The notes under the pieces were generated by a model. It was not told where the DNA came from. It ran no database searches and saw only the letters and a program-made list of their open reading frames with translations. Of a DNA stretch of 25,938 bases, positions 25,480 through 25,938 are shown piece by piece. The DNA lies in the IMG/VR virus record IMGVR_UViG_3300032073_000214, positions 1 to 25,938 of that record, one strand, 5' to 3'. The DNA comes from a virus. The position numbers and the translations under genes were made by a program. Every line of letters begins with the position of its first letter. Position 1 is the first letter of the stretch.

Positions 25480-25938
25480 ATGTCATCCACTTTTGCATAC
25501 GAAGAAAATATATCAGACTTTGATTATTATGTAAACAAACGGCAAAAGAAGAAGGAGAAAAAAGCTAATCGTGGAACAAGAAACAGACAGCATTCAGGTC
25601 TAACACTTCACGATATCCAACCATTAACAGAAACACAGCGAGATGTTTTTACAGCATACAATAGCGGTTACAATGCAGTCTTACATGGCTGTGCTGGGAC
25701 TGGTAAGACATTCTTATCATGTTATCTGGCTATCCGTGACATCATCCATAAAGTAGACCAAAAACAACAGCTAGTGATAGTGAGGAGTGTAGTCCCTTCT
25801 CGTGACATGGGTTTCCTTCCAGGATCCATTCAAGAGAAAACAAAAGTCTACGAAGCACCATACGAAGCAATCTTCAGCGATCTGTTTGGTAGAGGTGACG
25901 CATATCAAATCTTAAAACAAAAACAAAAAATAGTATTC
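25480..25938 (+). CDS. phoH: PhoH-like P-loop ATPase, 3' partial
   Basis: The frame is open from ATG 25480 to the right edge, giving 153 residues. The N-terminal 45 residues are charged (RQKKKEKKANRGTRNRQ); then ETQRDVFTAYNSGYNAVLHGCAGTGKTFLS holds the Walker A (GCAGTGKT, 70-77) and LVIVRSVVPSRDMGFLPGSIQEK carries the VRxxVxxRDxGFLPG signature of PhoH. PhoH proteins are putative RNA-linked ATPases or helicases, very frequent in marine phages, whose role in infection is unclear. GGAGA lies upstream. The remainder of the gene lies beyond the window. Confidence 0.92.
   Translation, partial: MSSTFAYEENISDFDYYVNKRQKKKEKKANRGTRNRQHSGLTLHDIQPLTETQRDVFTAYNSGYNAVLHGCAGTGKTFLSCYLAIRDIIHKVDQKQQLVIVRSVVPSRDMGFLPGSIQEKTKVYEAPYEAIFSDLFGRGDAYQILKQKQKIVF

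Noticed and set aside
1-25938. CRISPR arrays, IS elements, integrase or attachment sites, tRNA genes
   Set aside because: No spaced direct repeats, transposase or integrase motifs, or cloverleaf-capable sequence were seen on reading either strand.

Overview
The window reads as a stretch of a T4-like (Straboviridae/Kyanoviridae-type) tailed-phage genome, probably marine. The evidence is a set of recognisable T4-type genes: gp61-like primase, T4 RNase H, a GroES/gp31-like co-chaperonin, a SegE-like GIY-YIG protein, NrdA/NrdB, glutaredoxin, PhoH, and several small proteins I associate with marine T4-like phages. DNA is AT-rich. Every credible gene is on the + strand and genes are packed tightly, with ATGA/TAATG overlaps and mostly short gaps. 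No stretch longer than about 130 bases lacks a gene. Spanins with a lipobox, a Sec-exported cytochrome c and an outer-membrane-like protein point to a Gram-negative host; no host genus can be named from this sequence.

Layout. (1) 1-3355: a partial gene of unknown role, a zeta-toxin-like P-loop kinase, then a likely lysis/envelope cassette (i-spanin, overlapping o-spanin, class 3 lipase, two small membrane proteins, and a T4-type late-promoter match at 2950). (2) 3362-8296: DNA and nucleotide metabolism: primase, ThyX, class I NrdA lacking the ATP-cone, a glutaredoxin-NrdB fusion, and a zinc-ribbon protein. (3) 8274-11658: a SegE-like GIY-YIG protein followed by four consecutive GT-A-type glycosyltransferase-like genes, one with a broken DxD motif. 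(4) 11661-17116: co-chaperonin, many small conserved phage proteins, a GT4-type glycosyltransferase and RNase H. (5) 17128-21364: a small-protein gene, a GNGPSR-motif protein, an exported cytochrome c, small membrane proteins, an SGNH-type hydrolase and a NodU-type carbamoyltransferase. (6) 21422-23917: a promoter followed by a run of unrecognised small genes, a glutaredoxin and a basic small protein. (7) 23933-25938: terminator, promoter, a conserved phage protein, a stand-alone exported beta-rich protein with a strong terminator, an FmdB-like protein without cysteines, and the start of phoH.

How it fits together. Primase and RNase H serve lagging-strand synthesis. ThyX, NrdA and Grx-NrdB make dNTPs, with the Grx domain a likely built-in electron donor. 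The glycosyltransferases, GNGPSR protein, SGNH hydrolase and carbamoyltransferase look like a dispersed glycan-building or modifying set whose target (virion, host surface or DNA) cannot be read from sequence. Cytochrome c and the outer-membrane-like protein would act in the host envelope during infection.

Regulation. Eight sigma70-like promoters share an exact 17-base spacer and a G directly before the -10 hexamer; several lie across the end of the preceding gene. Three T4-type late-promoter-like octamers/heptamers precede genes at 2987, 17167 and 25074. Genes that open transcription units repeatedly share the start context TATTATG.
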